Shown one piece after another: positions 9,234 to 19,412 of a stretch of DNA of 64,000 nt. The position numbers and the translations under genes were made by a program. Position 1 is the stretch's first letter; each line of letters starts with the position of its first letter. The DNA is taken from positions 1-64,000 of the forward strand of contig JAFTPZ010000001.1 of NCBI GenBank assembly GCA_017463025.1, written 5' to 3'. Below the pieces are notes generated by a model. That model saw only the letters and a program-made list of their open reading frames with translations. It made no database searches and was not told the DNA's origin. Origin of the DNA: Clostridia bacterium (GTDB lineage Bacteria > Bacillota > Clostridia > Christensenellales > Borkfalkiaceae).

Positions 9234-9265
9234 GGGCGTTGAAATGAATTCGCCTTTCAACGCCC
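9234..9265 (-). terminator. Hairpin terminator after the dipeptidase gene
   Basis: An 11-bp perfect inverted repeat (GGGCGTTGAAA / TTTCAACGCCC) with a 10-base loop, 25 bases past the dipeptidase stop, followed on the minus strand by CGTTTT. The U-run is weak. It is the first strong hairpin I see downstream of the whole leuA-to-dipeptidase gene run. Confidence 0.65.
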
Positions 9266-9290
9266 TCTTATTCGGTATTTTGTGCAATTT

Positions 9291-10271
9291 TTACGATTTC
9301 AAACAGTCTTTGAATACCCGAAACGCATTTTTATACGTAATATTCTCGATTTCGCCCGTCGTAAACCCCTCTCTTTCCAGTCTTTGGACGAGGAGCGGTA
9401 TTTTGGAGGCGTCGGAAAGCAAAATATCTCTATCCGCACCGTCGTAATCGCTACCCAGCGCAACGTGCTCCGCGCCGATTACTTTTTTGATATGTCGGAT
9501 ATGGCGAACGAGTCCGTCGAGTAAATTTTCTCTTTTCTTTTCGAAAACGAAGTCGTTTACGTACGTTACGCCGACCACGCCGCCCGTATCGGCAAGCTTT
9601 TTCAGCATATCGTCCGTCAGATTGCGAACGATCCCACACGCGCGCCTTGCGTTGGAATGGGAGGCGACCACCGGTTTTTCGCTCGTTTTCACCACGTCGT
9701 AAAATCCCGCGTCGGAGAGGTGAGAAACGTCCGCGATCACGCCGAGCTCGTTCATTCTTTTCACCGCGGCTTTCCCGAAATCGGTCAAACCGTGCGTCGT
9801 ATCGGGAATAAAAAGATCGGTTTTTTCCACCTTTCGGGATTGATCGATATTGGGATATCCCAAGGCGTTGGGATAGTTCCACGTTAAACACACCATACGC
9901 ACGCCCAGCTCGTAAAGCTTTTGCAAGTTTTCAAAGCTTTCCCCGATCGGACAACCGTCCTCCATCGTCAAAACGGCGGAAATATAGCCGCCCTGTTGAT
10001 TTTTGATTAGATCGGCGTAGGAATACGCAGGGCGCAACCGCTTGCATTTTTGCAATTCGTCGTAGTAAAGGGCGATCATATCCGCGCATTTTTCAAAACG
10101 GTTTTCCCCGTCGTTGGGCACGAAGATAGCAAAGCATTGCGCCGTGTAACCGCCTTGCACGAGCTTTTCCTCGTCCACTTGCAAATTCGATTTTTGCAAA
10201 GAATACGTATTCCCTTTTTCTTTCGCTTGACTCATTGCCCAAACGGTATCGCAATGCAAATCAAAGATCAT
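9291..10271 (-). CDS. Membrane-dipeptidase-like metallopeptidase (M19 family)
   Basis: A 326-residue M19 (renal dipeptidase) family zinc enzyme that would cleave dipeptides; no signal peptide, so cytoplasmic. Metal ligands visible: IFDLHCDTVW (the His-x-Asp pair at the start), LTMEDGCPIG (bridging Glu), VIADVSHLSD and VASHSNARR (His ligands), and LGSDYDGAD (active-site Asp). Length is normal for the family. It is the last gene of the leftward run, 15 bases after a nucleotidyltransferase gene, and is followed by a hairpin. The link to branched-chain amino acid synthesis may be peptide recycling, but that is only suggested by position. Confidence 0.9.
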   Translation of the reverse strand: MIFDLHCDTVWAMSQAKEKGNTYSLQKSNLQVDEEKLVQGGYTAQCFAIFVPNDGENRFEKCADMIALYYDELQKCKRLRPAYSYADLIKNQQGGYISAVLTMEDGCPIGESFENLQKLYELGVRMVCLTWNYPNALGYPNIDQSRKVEKTDLFIPDTTHGLTDFGKAAVKRMNELGVIADVSHLSDAGFYDVVKTSEKPVVASHSNARRACGIVRNLTDDMLKKLADTGGVVGVTYVNDFVFEKKRENLLDGLVRHIRHIKKVIGAEHVALGSDYDGADRDILLSDASKIPLLVQRLEREGFTTGEIENITYKNAFRVFKDCLKS

Positions 10272-10286
10272 AAACCTTCCTTCCCT

Positions 10287-11462
10287 TTACAATTCCAAAT
10301 TTTTCAAAAGCGCCTCGATTCGTTCTTCCTTTTGCGTTACCACGACCATGTTCAGCTCGCGCACGGAATTTTTCGCTCTGCCCTTCACGAAAATCAGATT
10401 GCACCAACGCCGAACCGTATAGATCGGGTACAGGATCGGGCATTTTGCCAAGCTTGGATATCTGATTTTCAACTCCTTATACGGCATGAAAATTCTCGAT
10501 AACACGTACCGTATTTTCCCTTGCTTCATAGTATGCATGGAAATAGAATTTTGGGACGTACCGTACACGCCGCCCTGCAAGATATACGTTTCCATTTCCA
10601 CGGATAGAGGCGTATGCTCTTTGCCCTCCAACCAAGCCTCGCACAGCGCTTTTGCGTGCTTTGCAAACGCGCGCATTTGACCTTTTGCCAGCAATGCGTT
10701 CAGCTTTTCTTGCTCCAAGGCAAACTTGTTTTCCATGATCCAAAGATCGATAAACGGACGAATACCGCAACCGCCGTTCGTAAAATGTTTCGCCATATGC
10801 GCAATATGATAAAAGTAAAAGGTTTCTTCCGTCATTTTGCGCTCGTATTTGCCCTCTTTTACGGGCAGGGTACTGTCCCAAATACTCGCAACCATCTGAT
10901 TTACGGCAGAGCTTACGTTATCCTCGATCAAATCGTAATGCAATTCCAAATGTATGCCGTTTTCGGAAAACATTTGTATATCGTGCGAGGTTTTCCCGTC
11001 GTTGCGGTAATGCAATTTCTCCTCGATCGCCTTTACCGCTTTTTCCAGATCGCACTCTGGCACGTAAATATCGATATCGCAACTCGTGCGCATCCACGGC
11101 TCGGGATAAAACGCACGAAGCACCGAACCTTTCAACGGCAAAAACGACACTTTTGCAGCCTCTAAAACCTCGCGAAGCTGTTCCAACTCGTATTGCAACT
11201 GTTCATAGCGGAATACCGACATCTGCAACTGCTTGGCAAACGCCTGCCCTACCGACGAATTTTTATCCACCAACCCGTTTTTGAGCAGCGCGTCCCCGAC
11301 CAAATGCGCCAAATCGTGCGCTTTGGAAAGTCCGTAAAGCCCTTGCAGTATTGCCGGCTCGATCGCTGCTTTTTCTTCCTCTGAAAGCGCCGCGCCGCAT
11401 ATCTCATAGCGTAGCAACGCAAACATCGTGTTTTGTACTTGCAATTTTTTCATCTGACTCAT
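10287..11462 (-). CDS. Nucleotidyltransferase-fold family protein, copy 1 (PF14907 type)
   Basis: 391 residues, matching the uncharacterised nucleotidyltransferase family (NTP_transf_5). The core is FLPLKGSVLRAFYPEP followed by RTSCDIDIYVPECDLEKA; the D-x-D of CDIDIYV is the expected metal pair of the polymerase-beta-like fold. HLELHYDLIED supplies a further acidic residue. The C-terminal part is helical and basic (LVKGRAKNSVRELN). No target is known for the family; similar proteins often sit near surface-polysaccharide genes. It is about 85-90% identical by eye to the next gene upstream (11515-12681), a tandem duplication. ATG 11453 (MKKLQVQ) is an alternative start. Confidence 0.72.
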   Translation of the reverse strand: MSQMKKLQVQNTMFALLRYEICGAALSEEEKAAIEPAILQGLYGLSKAHDLAHLVGDALLKNGLVDKNSSVGQAFAKQLQMSVFRYEQLQYELEQLREVLEAAKVSFLPLKGSVLRAFYPEPWMRTSCDIDIYVPECDLEKAVKAIEEKLHYRNDGKTSHDIQMFSENGIHLELHYDLIEDNVSSAVNQMVASIWDSTLPVKEGKYERKMTEETFYFYHIAHMAKHFTNGGCGIRPFIDLWIMENKFALEQEKLNALLAKGQMRAFAKHAKALCEAWLEGKEHTPLSVEMETYILQGGVYGTSQNSISMHTMKQGKIRYVLSRIFMPYKELKIRYPSLAKCPILYPIYTVRRWCNLIFVKGRAKNSVRELNMVVVTQKEERIEALLKNLEL

Positions 11463-11514
11463 TTATCGTTTTCGCGCCCGACTTTGACGCGACGGCTTAT
11501 ATCCTGCCTTTTGT

Positions 11515-12681
11515 TTATAATTCTAAATTTTTCAAAAGTTCGACGACGTTTTCATTCCGCGCCACCACCAAGTTCAACTCCCGAATGGAATTTTTCGCCC
11601 TGCCTTTCACGAAAATCAAATTACACCAACGCCGAACCAAATAAAAGGGATATAAGATCGGGCATTTTGACAAACTCGGATATCTGACTTTCAGCTCCTT
11701 ATACGGCATAAAAATCCTTGATAATAAATACCGTATTTTTCCCTTTTTCGTACTACGCATGGAAACGGTATTCTCGAAATTGCCGTACACGCCGCCCTGT
11801 AAGATATACGTTTCCATTTTCAAGGATAGAGGCGTATGCTCTTTGCCCTCCAACCAAGCCTCGCACAACGCTTTGGCGTGCTCTGCAAACGCGCGCATTT
11901 TCCCTGCGACAAGCAACTCGCTCATCTTTTCTCGATCCAAGGCAAACTTGTTTTCCATGATCCAAAAATCGATAAACGGACGAATACCGCAACCGCCGAT
12001 CTTAAAATGTTTCGCCGTATGCGCAATATGATAAAAATAGAACATCTCGTTCGTCATTTTGCGCTCGTATTTGCCCTCTTTCACAGGCAAAGTACTTTCC
12101 CACATTCCCGTAAGCACATTTACAATGGCAGGGCTCACGCTCTCCTCGATCAGATCGAAATGCAATTCCAAATGTATGCCGTTTTCGGAAAACATTTGTA
12201 TATCGTGCGGCGTTTTTCCATCGTTGCGGTAATGTAATTTCTCCTCGATCACCGCCGCTGCTTTTTCCAGATCGCACTCTCGCACGTAAATATCGATATC
12301 GCAACTCGTGCGCATCCACGGCTCGGGATAAAACGCACGGAGCACCGAACCCTTTAACGGCAAAAACGGCACTTTTGCAGCCTCTAAAACCTCGCGAAGC
12401 TGTTTCAGCTCGTATTGCAACTGTTCATAGCGGAATACCGACATCTGCAACTGCTTGGCAAACGCCTGCCCTGCCGACGAATTTTTATCCACCAACCCGT
12501 TTTTGAGCAACGCGTCCCCGACCAAATGCACCAGATCGTGCGCTTTGGAAAGTCCGTAAAGCCCTTGCAGCATTTCCGGCTCGATCGCCGCTTTTTCCGC
12601 GTCCGAAAGCGCCACGCCGCATATCTCGTAGCGTAGTAACGCAAATAACGCGTCTTGTATATTTCCTTTTTCCATCATCAT
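11515..12681 (-). CDS. Nucleotidyltransferase-fold family protein, copy 2 (PF14907 type)
   Basis: A 388-residue paralogue of the downstream neighbour. It has the same core motifs (LPLKGSVLRAFYPEP, RTSCDIDIYVRECDLEKA, HLELHFDLIEE) and the same basic tail. Differences concentrate in three places: the first 12 residues, the stretch after the acidic core (ESVSPAIVNVLTG here, DNVSSAVNQMVAS there), and the last 20 residues. That pattern suggests a recent duplication with some diversification, or gene conversion of the middle. The gap to copy 1 is 52 bases. Three consecutive ATGs make the exact start uncertain. Function is unknown. Confidence 0.72.
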   Translation of the reverse strand: MMMEKGNIQDALFALLRYEICGVALSDAEKAAIEPEMLQGLYGLSKAHDLVHLVGDALLKNGLVDKNSSAGQAFAKQLQMSVFRYEQLQYELKQLREVLEAAKVPFLPLKGSVLRAFYPEPWMRTSCDIDIYVRECDLEKAAAVIEEKLHYRNDGKTPHDIQMFSENGIHLELHFDLIEESVSPAIVNVLTGMWESTLPVKEGKYERKMTNEMFYFYHIAHTAKHFKIGGCGIRPFIDFWIMENKFALDREKMSELLVAGKMRAFAEHAKALCEAWLEGKEHTPLSLKMETYILQGGVYGNFENTVSMRSTKKGKIRYLLSRIFMPYKELKVRYPSLSKCPILYPFYLVRRWCNLIFVKGRAKNSIRELNLVVARNENVVELLKNLEL

Positions 12682-12709
12682 TTCCCCTTTTCCTTGCTCG
12701 CGCGCGCCC

Positions 12710-13087
12710 TTACTTCGCCGCGATCACTTCCACCTCAACTTTCACTCCCTTCGGCAGATCTTTCACCGCCACGCAGCTCCTTGCAGGCCGCCCTGTAAAA
12801 TACTTCGCGTACACCTCGTTAAACGCTGCAAAATCGGCGATATCCGCGAGAAAACAGGTAGTTTTGATTGCCTTTTCAAACGAGCTACCTGCCGCCGCAA
12901 GTACTTCGCCGAGGTTTTTCATTACCTGCTCCGTCTGCGCCTCGATCGTCGTCGCCTCGACGTTACCCGTTTGAGGATTGATGGGAATCTGCCCCGACGT
13001 AAACACGATCTCTCCGCAGTCGATCGCCTGTGAATACGGCCCGATCGCCGCAGGCGCTTTTTCCGTTGCCACTTTCTTTAATTGCAT
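12710..13087 (-). CDS. ridA: RidA family enamine/imine deaminase
   Basis: A 125-residue YjgF/YER057c/UK114 protein. It hydrolyses the reactive 2-aminoacrylate and 2-aminocrotonate enamines released by PLP dehydratases to the 2-keto acids. Motifs: APAAIGPYSQAI, FTSGQIPINPQTG and RPARSCVAVKDLPKG, whose Arg is the carboxylate-binding catalytic residue. The gene follows ilvA by 22 bases, the expected pairing, since threonine deaminase is the enamine source. Full length, cytosolic, with a strong AGGAGG-type site before the ATG. Confidence 0.96.
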   Translation of the reverse strand: MQLKKVATEKAPAAIGPYSQAIDCGEIVFTSGQIPINPQTGNVEATTIEAQTEQVMKNLGEVLAAAGSSFEKAIKTTCFLADIADFAAFNEVYAKYFTGRPARSCVAVKDLPKGVKVEVEVIAAK

Positions 13088-13109
13088 AAGCTTTTCCTCC
13101 TGAAAATTA

Positions 13110-14303
13110 TTATAATAACGTAAATCCGGCGCGTCGCAACGCGTTTTTGATCTGTGCGATATGCTCGAAATTCCTCGTTTCCAAACTGACGCGAAGATAA
13201 CACCCGTTCACGTCCGAGCCCTCGTTCGCACGCTCGTGGTATACCTCCGTAACGTTGCCGCCAAGATCGGAAATGATCTGCGACACCCCTTTTAATTGCC
13301 CTGGTTTATCCACCAACTCGATCATAAGCTGACAGCTCCTGCCCGACATAACGAGTCCGCGGCGGATCACGCGCGATAAAATGGTAACGTCTATATTACC
13401 GCCCGACAGCACGCACACCGCCTTTTTCCCCGTAAGATCGACCTTTTTGAACATTGCCGCCGCCACGGACACCGCGCCCGCGCCCTCGGTTACCAGCTTG
13501 TGCTTTTCCATCAACGCCAAGATCGCCGCGGATATCTCGTCGTCGGATACGGTTACGATCTCGTCCACGTACTTTTGACAAAACTCGTAGGTGAGATCCC
13601 CCGGCTTTTTCACGGCAATACCGTCCGCGATCGTCGAAACGGAGGAAAGCTCCTCGATCTGTCCGTGCGCTACGGCGTTCTTCATCGACGGCGCGCCGAC
13701 TGCCTGTACCCCGTATACCTTTACGCGTGGATTGATCGTCTTGATCGTATACGCGATACCCGAAATCAGACCGCCGCCGCCGATCGGCACGATCACCGCG
13801 TCGAGATCGGGTAATTGCTCAATGAGTTCGAGCGCGATCGTTCCTTGCCCCGCGATCACCTCCTCGTCGTTGAACGGGTGAATGAACGTGTACCCCTTTT
13901 CGTCGCGCAAAGACAACGCCTTTTGATACGCGTCGTCGTACACGCCCTCGACCAAACACACCTCCGCGCCGTAGCTTTTCGTCGCCTCCACCTTGGAAAT
14001 AGGCGCGCCGTCGGGCAGACAGATGACCGCCTTGATCCCGTTCTTTTGCGCCGCGAGCGCCACGCCCTGCGCGTGGTTGCCTGCCGAGCACGCGATCACG
14101 CCGCGCGCTTTTTCCTCTTCGCTCAAACACGACATTTTATAATATGCGCCGCGCACCTTGAACGAACCGGTGATCTGTAAATTTTCCGTTTTCAAATACA
14201 GATCGACGCCCTCGCAAAGCTTGGGCGCGTGGATCACGTCCGTTTTCCTCGCCACGTCTTTGAGCACGTTCTTTGCTTTGTATACGTTTTCTATCGATAA
14301 CAT
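13110..14303 (-). CDS. ilvA: Threonine ammonia-lyase (IlvA, ACT-domain form)
   Basis: A 397-residue fold-type-II PLP enzyme making 2-oxobutanoate from threonine, the first committed step to isoleucine. ENLQITGSFKVRGA carries the Schiff-base Lys (about residue 59). CSAGNHAQGVA binds the substrate carboxylate. IVPIGGGGLISG is the phosphate-binding Gly loop, and ACT-like residues run from about 325 (CQLMIELVDKPGQLKGV). Length and single ACT domain match the shorter IlvA/TdcB form common in Bacillota, so catabolic TdcB is the alternative. Clustering with leu/ilv genes and ridA favours a biosynthetic role. Confidence 0.93.
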   Translation of the reverse strand: MLSIENVYKAKNVLKDVARKTDVIHAPKLCEGVDLYLKTENLQITGSFKVRGAYYKMSCLSEEEKARGVIACSAGNHAQGVALAAQKNGIKAVICLPDGAPISKVEATKSYGAEVCLVEGVYDDAYQKALSLRDEKGYTFIHPFNDEEVIAGQGTIALELIEQLPDLDAVIVPIGGGGLISGIAYTIKTINPRVKVYGVQAVGAPSMKNAVAHGQIEELSSVSTIADGIAVKKPGDLTYEFCQKYVDEIVTVSDDEISAAILALMEKHKLVTEGAGAVSVAAAMFKKVDLTGKKAVCVLSGGNIDVTILSRVIRRGLVMSGRSCQLMIELVDKPGQLKGVSQIISDLGGNVTEVYHERANEGSDVNGCYLRVSLETRNFEHIAQIKNALRRAGFTLL

Positions 14304-14347
14304 TTTATCTCCTTCCGAGAGCTCGACAAATACCTGCCCCTCCCGTT

Positions 14348-15532
14348 TTATAACAAACTTTCAATAAATTGCTCGGCACACCGCGCCGAACGACTGCCTT
14401 TTTTGAGCGCGAACGCCTCCGCGCGCAACTCCAACTCCGTGGCAGGCAGGGCGATCCCCTGCTTTTTCGCCAGCTCGCGCACGATCTGTAAATACAACTT
14501 TTTATCGGGCTTGGAGAACAAAACGACGAGCCCGAACCGCTCGGATAAAGACAGCGTTTCTTGCAACGTATCGTTGCGGTGTACGTCGTCGCCGTCGCGA
14601 TCGGAAAAGCTTTCTTTTATAATGTGCCGACGGTTGCTTGTGGCGTAGATCACCGCGTTATCCGCTTTCGCGCTTGCCGAGCCCTCAAGCGCGGCTTTGA
14701 GCATACTGAAATGATCGTCGCTGCGATTAAACGCCAGATCGTCGATAAAAATAATAAATTTCAAGGGATTACCCACGATCTTGCCCATCACGAGCGGCAA
14801 CAACGCAAGCTGATCTTTTCTGAGTTCGATAAGCCGCACACCCTCGTCGAAAAAGGCGTTCGCGACCGCTTTCACCGTGGACGATTTCCCCGTACCGGCG
14901 TCGCCGCATAAGAGCACGTTGGCGGCAGGTCTGCCCTCCACGAACGCGCGCGTATTCGCCACGACCTTCTCCCGTTCTTCCGCGTACCCCACGAACGAGT
15001 CCATACCGATCGGGTCTGCGCTTGCGATCGGCTCGATACGCTTATCGTCCGTCAGACGGAACATACCGTGCGCGGTAAAAATGCCGTAGCCGTATCGATC
15101 GATATTTTTCAATCTCTTGCGGTAGGACGCACCCATGTCTGCGTTCACCGACTCGAAATCGGGAATTTCTTCTTTCGAAACGCCCATATCCAAAGCAAAA
15201 TCCTCGCTCGTCAAAGCGGAAAATGAAGCGAGGGAGGCAAGCTCCCGTTTCACCGATCTTTCTATGCACGGATTGCATTTGCGCCCTCGCGCCGCGTTTT
15301 TTACGTACACGTTCTCGTCCTCGAACACTTCCTTTTGCACGAGCCTTGTGAGCGAACCGCCGCCCTTATATACCTCGGCAACGAACCGCGCGTACGCCCT
15401 ACGCTTGTCCGCCCCCCATTCGCTTTCGCAATACGCGGCAAACGCCTTGAAAACGGGCTTTTCGGTTACGCCGAGAAATACACTCACAAGACAAAGCTCA
15501 TCGTAAATTTTTCGTATCTTTTCACTTTTCAT
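14348..15532 (-). CDS. DUF815-family AAA ATPase
   Basis: 394 residues, matching the DUF815 group of P-loop ATPases. The first 200 residues are helical and not conserved to my eye. Walker A is LLCGDAGTGKSSTVKAV near residue 217. Walker B is FIIFIDDLAF with the catalytic acidic residue. IYATSNRRHIIKESFSDR serves as sensor 1, followed by SLSERFGLVVLF and the basic C-terminal helix. Its biological role is unknown. It lies 9 bases after leuB and 44 before ilvA, so it is carried inside the amino acid operon without an obvious metabolic reason. Confidence 0.85.
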   Translation of the reverse strand: MKSEKIRKIYDELCLVSVFLGVTEKPVFKAFAAYCESEWGADKRRAYARFVAEVYKGGGSLTRLVQKEVFEDENVYVKNAARGRKCNPCIERSVKRELASLASFSALTSEDFALDMGVSKEEIPDFESVNADMGASYRKRLKNIDRYGYGIFTAHGMFRLTDDKRIEPIASADPIGMDSFVGYAEEREKVVANTRAFVEGRPAANVLLCGDAGTGKSSTVKAVANAFFDEGVRLIELRKDQLALLPLVMGKIVGNPLKFIIFIDDLAFNRSDDHFSMLKAALEGSASAKADNAVIYATSNRRHIIKESFSDRDGDDVHRNDTLQETLSLSERFGLVVLFSKPDKKLYLQIVRELAKKQGIALPATELELRAEAFALKKGSRSARCAEQFIESLL

Positions 15533-15541
15533 ATCAAAAAA

Positions 15542-16612
15542 TCAAAGCCTTTCGATAATTTTATCCGTCATTTCCACCGTAGAGATCGCCGCCGTGCCGC
15601 GCGCAAGATCGGCGGTACGGTACCCCTCGGAAAGTACCTTATCCACCGCGGAAACGATCGACTCGGACGCGTCCTTTTCGTCGAACGCGTAGAGAAGCAT
15701 CATCGCCGCCGACAAAATCGTTGCGATAGGGTTGGCGACGTTTTTCCCTGCAATATCGGGCGCAGAACCGTGGATAGGCTCGTATAAACCGCGCTTGTTA
15801 TCGGAAAGGGACGCCGACGGCAACATACCGATCGAACCGGTGATTTGCGACGCCTCGTCGGAGAGGATATCCCCGAACATATTGCTCGTTACGATCACGT
15901 CGAACTGCGAGGGATTGCGCACAAGCTGCATCGCCGCGTTGTCCACAAGCATATCGCACACTTCCACGTCGGGATATTCCGCCGCGAGCTCGTGCACGGT
16001 CTTACGCCAGAGCCTCGACGTTTCAAGCACGTTCGCTTTGTCGATACTTGTCAATTTCTTACCGCGTTTTCTCGCCGTTTCAAACGCTACGCGCGCGATC
16101 CTTTCGATCTCCATTTTACTGTATGCCTCGGTGTCGTACGCCTCTTGACCGTACTTCCCCTCGCGATACCCTCTTTCGCCGAAATAAATACCCCCCGTAA
16201 GCTCGCGCACGATCATAATATCGAACCCGTTCTCCACGATATCCGCGCGAAGGGGACATTCGTCTTTTAAGGCAGGGTATAATTTTGCAGGGCGGAGGTT
16301 GGTAAACAGTCCCATTGCCGCGCGTATGCCAAGGAGCGCCTTTTCGGGGCGCATATCCCCTGCGAGGTTGTCCCATTTCGGACCGCCCACCGCGCCGAGC
16401 AACACGCTATCGCTTGCCAAACACCCGTCCACCGTGGCTTTGGGCAACGGTTCGCCGCAAACGTCGATCGCCGCCCCTCCGATGAGGTACGGCGTGAAAG
16501 TAAATTCTATATTATATTTTTTACCGACCGCTTGGAGCACGCGCACCGCGCTGTCCACGATCTCCGGACCGATACCGTCGCCGCGTAACAGCCCTATTTT
16601 ATACGTTTTCAT
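15542..16612 (-). CDS. leuB: 3-isopropylmalate dehydrogenase
   Basis: A 356-residue NAD-dependent beta-decarboxylating dehydrogenase, third step of leucine synthesis. Visible signatures: [14 protein letters not shown] (N terminus), [22 protein letters not shown] (substrate Arg), [14 protein letters not shown] (catalytic Tyr loop), [13 protein letters not shown] (catalytic Lys), [14 protein letters not shown] (metal Asp pair) and [16 protein letters not shown] (NAD-binding). Its ATG overlaps the leuD stop by 4 bases, so the two are coupled. Full length. Confidence 0.97.
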   Translation of the reverse strand: MKTYKIGLLRGDGIGPEIVDSAVRVLQAVGKKYNIEFTFTPYLIGGAAIDVCGEPLPKATVDGCLASDSVLLGAVGGPKWDNLAGDMRPEKALLGIRAAMGLFTNLRPAKLYPALKDECPLRADIVENGFDIMIVRELTGGIYFGERGYREGKYGQEAYDTEAYSKMEIERIARVAFETARKRGKKLTSIDKANVLETSRLWRKTVHELAAEYPDVEVCDMLVDNAAMQLVRNPSQFDVIVTSNMFGDILSDEASQITGSIGMLPSASLSDNKRGLYEPIHGSAPDIAGKNVANPIATILSAAMMLLYAFDEKDASESIVSAVDKVLSEGYRTADLARGTAAISTVEMTDKIIERL

Positions 16613-17103
16613 TTGATTTCTCCATTCTGTATAGACGGAACAAGTCCGCCGTTGACAATAATTTTCTGAATAAATTCGGGAAACGGTTGGGTTTGAAAGC
16701 TTTGCCCCGTGGTCTTGTTATAGATCACGCCGTTATCGAGATCGGCTTCCACGATATCCCCGTTTTCAATACCGTCCACCGCCTCGCTGCATTCCACGAT
16801 CGCAAGTCCTATATTGATGGAATTGCGGTAAAATATACGCGCAAAACTTCTTGCGATCACGAGCGAAATACCGCTTTCCTTGAGCGCGATGGGCGCGTGC
16901 TCGCGCGACGAGCCGCAACCGAAGTTATACCCTGCGACCATTATATCCCCTACGCTTACCTTGTTTTGGAATTCCTTGTCGATATCCTCCATACAATGGG
17001 AGGCAAGCTCCTTTTTATCGATGGTATTGAGATACCGCGCAGGAATAATTACGTCCGTATCGACGTTATCGCCGTACTTTATGGATTTTCCGTTAAATTT
17101 CAT
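16609..17103 (-). CDS. leuD: 3-isopropylmalate dehydratase small subunit
   Basis: A 164-residue swivelling subunit of isopropylmalate isomerase, working with Leu[17 protein letters not shown] and [16 protein letters not shown] are the substrate-recognition loops typical of LeuD. The short length matches the clostridial/archaeal type rather than the roughly 200-residue proteobacterial form. The gene is separated from leuC by one unrelated gene (17115-18065), which is unusual because the two subunits are normally adjacent. Confidence 0.96.
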   Translation of the reverse strand: MKFNGKSIKYGDNVDTDVIIPARYLNTIDKKELASHCMEDIDKEFQNKVSVGDIMVAGYNFGCGSSREHAPIALKESGISLVIARSFARIFYRNSINIGLAIVECSEAVDGIENGDIVEADLDNGVIYNKTTGQSFQTQPFPEFIQKIIVNGGLVPSIQNGEIK

Positions 17104-17114
17104 GATCTTTCTCC

Positions 17115-18065
17115 TTAAAATTGCAACCCCACGATTTTGTTCGCGCCGAAAAATTTACCAAAAATATACTTGTCGGACGCGCTTTCGGTGAGCGTGATGA
17201 CCTTTCCCTCCGAGTAATCGAGGTCCTCGCCCATTGCCGGACCGTGTACCTCTTTTACAAGATCGTCAAGATAATACAACGGCGCGCCGTCCATCGTTTT
17301 GCCAGCGTCCGTCGCCTCGCTTTCGTTATACACGTAGTAGACCGTATCCGATATGCCGTAAGAAGTGGAAAGCACCACCTTACCCTCTGGCGTAAAGCAG
17401 ATCCCCTGTACCTTATTGCGGATAGAGTACACTTTGAGCGGCGTCGTCAAATCGTCTATCGCGTATTTCGTGCAGATCGCGTAATGCGTCCCCTCCGCCG
17501 TGTCGTTCTCGTGTCCCTCGATCGTGTATTTTCCGCCGTCGTGAAATTCTCCTACGTATAAATACGTATCGTCCGTATACACGAACGAAGCGGCGTTATT
17601 GACCGCCGTACCGTTGCCGACCTCCACGAACTCGCCCTCCGAAGCGGATAAAATATCCTGCAACGACAGCGTGTAGATCTTGCTCCCGTTCGCAAGGTAT
17701 ACGTTCTCGCCCGTCGTGGCAACGCCGCCCGTGTGCCCCGTGAACGGCTTACCGTTCTTTTGCAAGCGCACGTAAGAAACCTCGTTTTTCTTATTCGTTA
17801 CGTATATTCTCGAAGCGGAACCGTCCGTCATATATCCGCAGACGAGATACACGTCGTTTTCCTCCGAAGCCGCCAAGCCCTGACATACGAAACCGTCGCC
17901 GATTTCGGGATTTTTACATACGTCCGATTTTATGGAGTAATATTCGCTGTAAATCGCGAATTTGGCGAGATTCAACCCACCGATCGCCAAAGCGAATACG
18001 CCGATAAGCAACAACACCAAGATCAGAGCGATCTTCCCTACTTGTTTGAGTATTTTTTTCAACAT
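17115..18065 (-). CDS. Membrane-anchored, propeller-like protein of unknown function
   Basis: 316 residues. One N-terminal transmembrane segment ([22 protein letters not shown], about residues 12-33, shown in two parts of one stretch) is followed by a probable extracellular region of about 280 residues. That region is rich in short beta-strand repeats spaced 40-50 residues apart: [38 protein letters not shown] and KVITLTES, suggesting a beta-propeller. No catalytic motif is evident. It sits between leuC (22 bases) and leuD (11 bases), both of which must assemble into one enzyme, so it is cotranscribed with leucine genes. Function unknown. Confidence 0.7.
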   Translation of the reverse strand: MLKKILKQVGKIALILVLLLIGVFALAIGGLNLAKFAIYSEYYSIKSDVCKNPEIGDGFVCQGLAASEENDVYLVCGYMTDGSASRIYVTNKKNEVSYVRLQKNGKPFTGHTGGVATTGENVYLANGSKIYTLSLQDILSASEGEFVEVGNGTAVNNAASFVYTDDTYLYVGEFHDGGKYTIEGHENDTAEGTHYAICTKYAIDDLTTPLKVYSIRNKVQGICFTPEGKVVLSTSYGISDTVYYVYNESEATDAGKTMDGAPLYYLDDLVKEVHGPAMGEDLDYSEGKVITLTESASDKYIFGKFFGANKIVGLQF

Positions 18066-18087
18066 TTTTCGGTGTTTCCTTGGGAAT

Positions 18088-19347
18088 TTACATATTTTCG
18101 GGGCTTGCGATCTTACCCATCACCGCACTTGCCGCCGCCACCGCAGGGGAAGCGAGATACACTTCCGACTCTACGTGCCCCATACGTCCGACGAAATTCC
18201 GATTCGTCGTTGCGACCGCTCGTTCGCCTGCCGCCAAAATACCCATATAACCGCCAAGGCAAGGGCCGCAGGTGGGCGTGGATACCACGCAACCCGCTTC
18301 GATGAAAATTTTCACCAAGCCGTTTTCCACCGCCTGCATATAAATATCCTGCGTGGCAGGGATCACGATGGCGCGCACGCGCTTTGCGATCTTTTTGCCT
18401 TTGAGTATCTCCGCAGCTTCCGCAAGGTCTTTATAATGCCCGTTCGTACACGAACCGATCACCACCTGATCGATCGCGATATCCCCGATCTCGTCGAACG
18501 TTTTCGTGTTTTCGGGCAGGTGCGGAAACGCCACCGTCGGTTTGATTTCGGACAAATTTATCTCGTATACCTCGTCGTAAATTGCGTCCTCGTCCGCTTT
18601 ATACGCGGTGAATTCGCGGTTAGAACGCGCTTTCACGTATTCGATCGTCTGTTCGTCCACCTCGAAAATACCGTTCTTCGCGCCCGCCTCGATCGCCATA
18701 TTCGAAATGGTAAGACGGTCGTACACGGTCAAAGCGCTCACGCCCTCGCCGACGAACTCCATCGATTTATACAGCGCGCCGTCCACGCCGATCTTACCGA
18801 TAATATGTAAGATCACGTCCTTGCCCGACACGTATTTATTCAGTTTGCCTTTGAGCACGAATTTGATCGCGGAGGGTACTTTGAACCACGCCTTGCCCGT
18901 CGCCATACCGCACGCCATATCCGTCGAGCCAACGCCCGTCGAAAACGCGCCGAGCGCGCCGTAAGTGCAGGTGTGCGAGTCCGCGCCGATCACCACGTCC
19001 CCAGGGAGAACGAGCCCCTTTTCGGGGAGCAACGCGTGCTCGATACCCATTCTGCCCACGTCGTAAAAATGGGTTACTTCGTGCTTGTCGCAAAAGTCGC
19101 GGCACATTTTACATTGCGCGGCGGCTTTGATATCCTTGTTCGGCGCGAAGTGATCCATTACCATCGTTACTTTGTCCTTGTCGAACACTTCCTTTGCACC
19201 GATATTTTCAAACTCACGGATCGCCACGGGCGAGGTGATATCGTTGCCGAGCACTCTGTCGAGATCGACTAAAATGAGCTGCCCTGCCTCCACCTTTTCC
19301 AAGCCCGCTTTCGCCGCGAGAATTTTTTGCGTCATTGTCATTGACAT
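18088..19347 (-). CDS. leuC: 3-isopropylmalate dehydratase large subunit
   Basis: A 419-residue aconitase-family catalytic subunit holding a [4Fe-4S] cluster. Cluster Cys residues are seen in [13 protein letters not shown] and in [31 protein letters not shown] is the family substrate loop. I start it at ATG 19347 ([15 protein letters not shown]), preceded by GAAGGA; an in-frame extension to 19416 would run into the ilvD stop and has no site. The length matches the clostridial/archaeal LeuC type. Confidence 0.96.
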   Translation of the reverse strand: MSMTMTQKILAAKAGLEKVEAGQLILVDLDRVLGNDITSPVAIREFENIGAKEVFDKDKVTMVMDHFAPNKDIKAAAQCKMCRDFCDKHEVTHFYDVGRMGIEHALLPEKGLVLPGDVVIGADSHTCTYGALGAFSTGVGSTDMACGMATGKAWFKVPSAIKFVLKGKLNKYVSGKDVILHIIGKIGVDGALYKSMEFVGEGVSALTVYDRLTISNMAIEAGAKNGIFEVDEQTIEYVKARSNREFTAYKADEDAIYDEVYEINLSEIKPTVAFPHLPENTKTFDEIGDIAIDQVVIGSCTNGHYKDLAEAAEILKGKKIAKRVRAIVIPATQDIYMQAVENGLVKIFIEAGCVVSTPTCGPCLGGYMGILAAGERAVATTNRNFVGRMGHVESEVYLASPAVAAASAVMGKIASPENM

Positions 19348-19412
19348 TGTTTTTTCCTTCTTTCTATAATTGTGTATCGTTAAAACGCGATAAGTGAGGC
19401 AAAAGCCGCATA

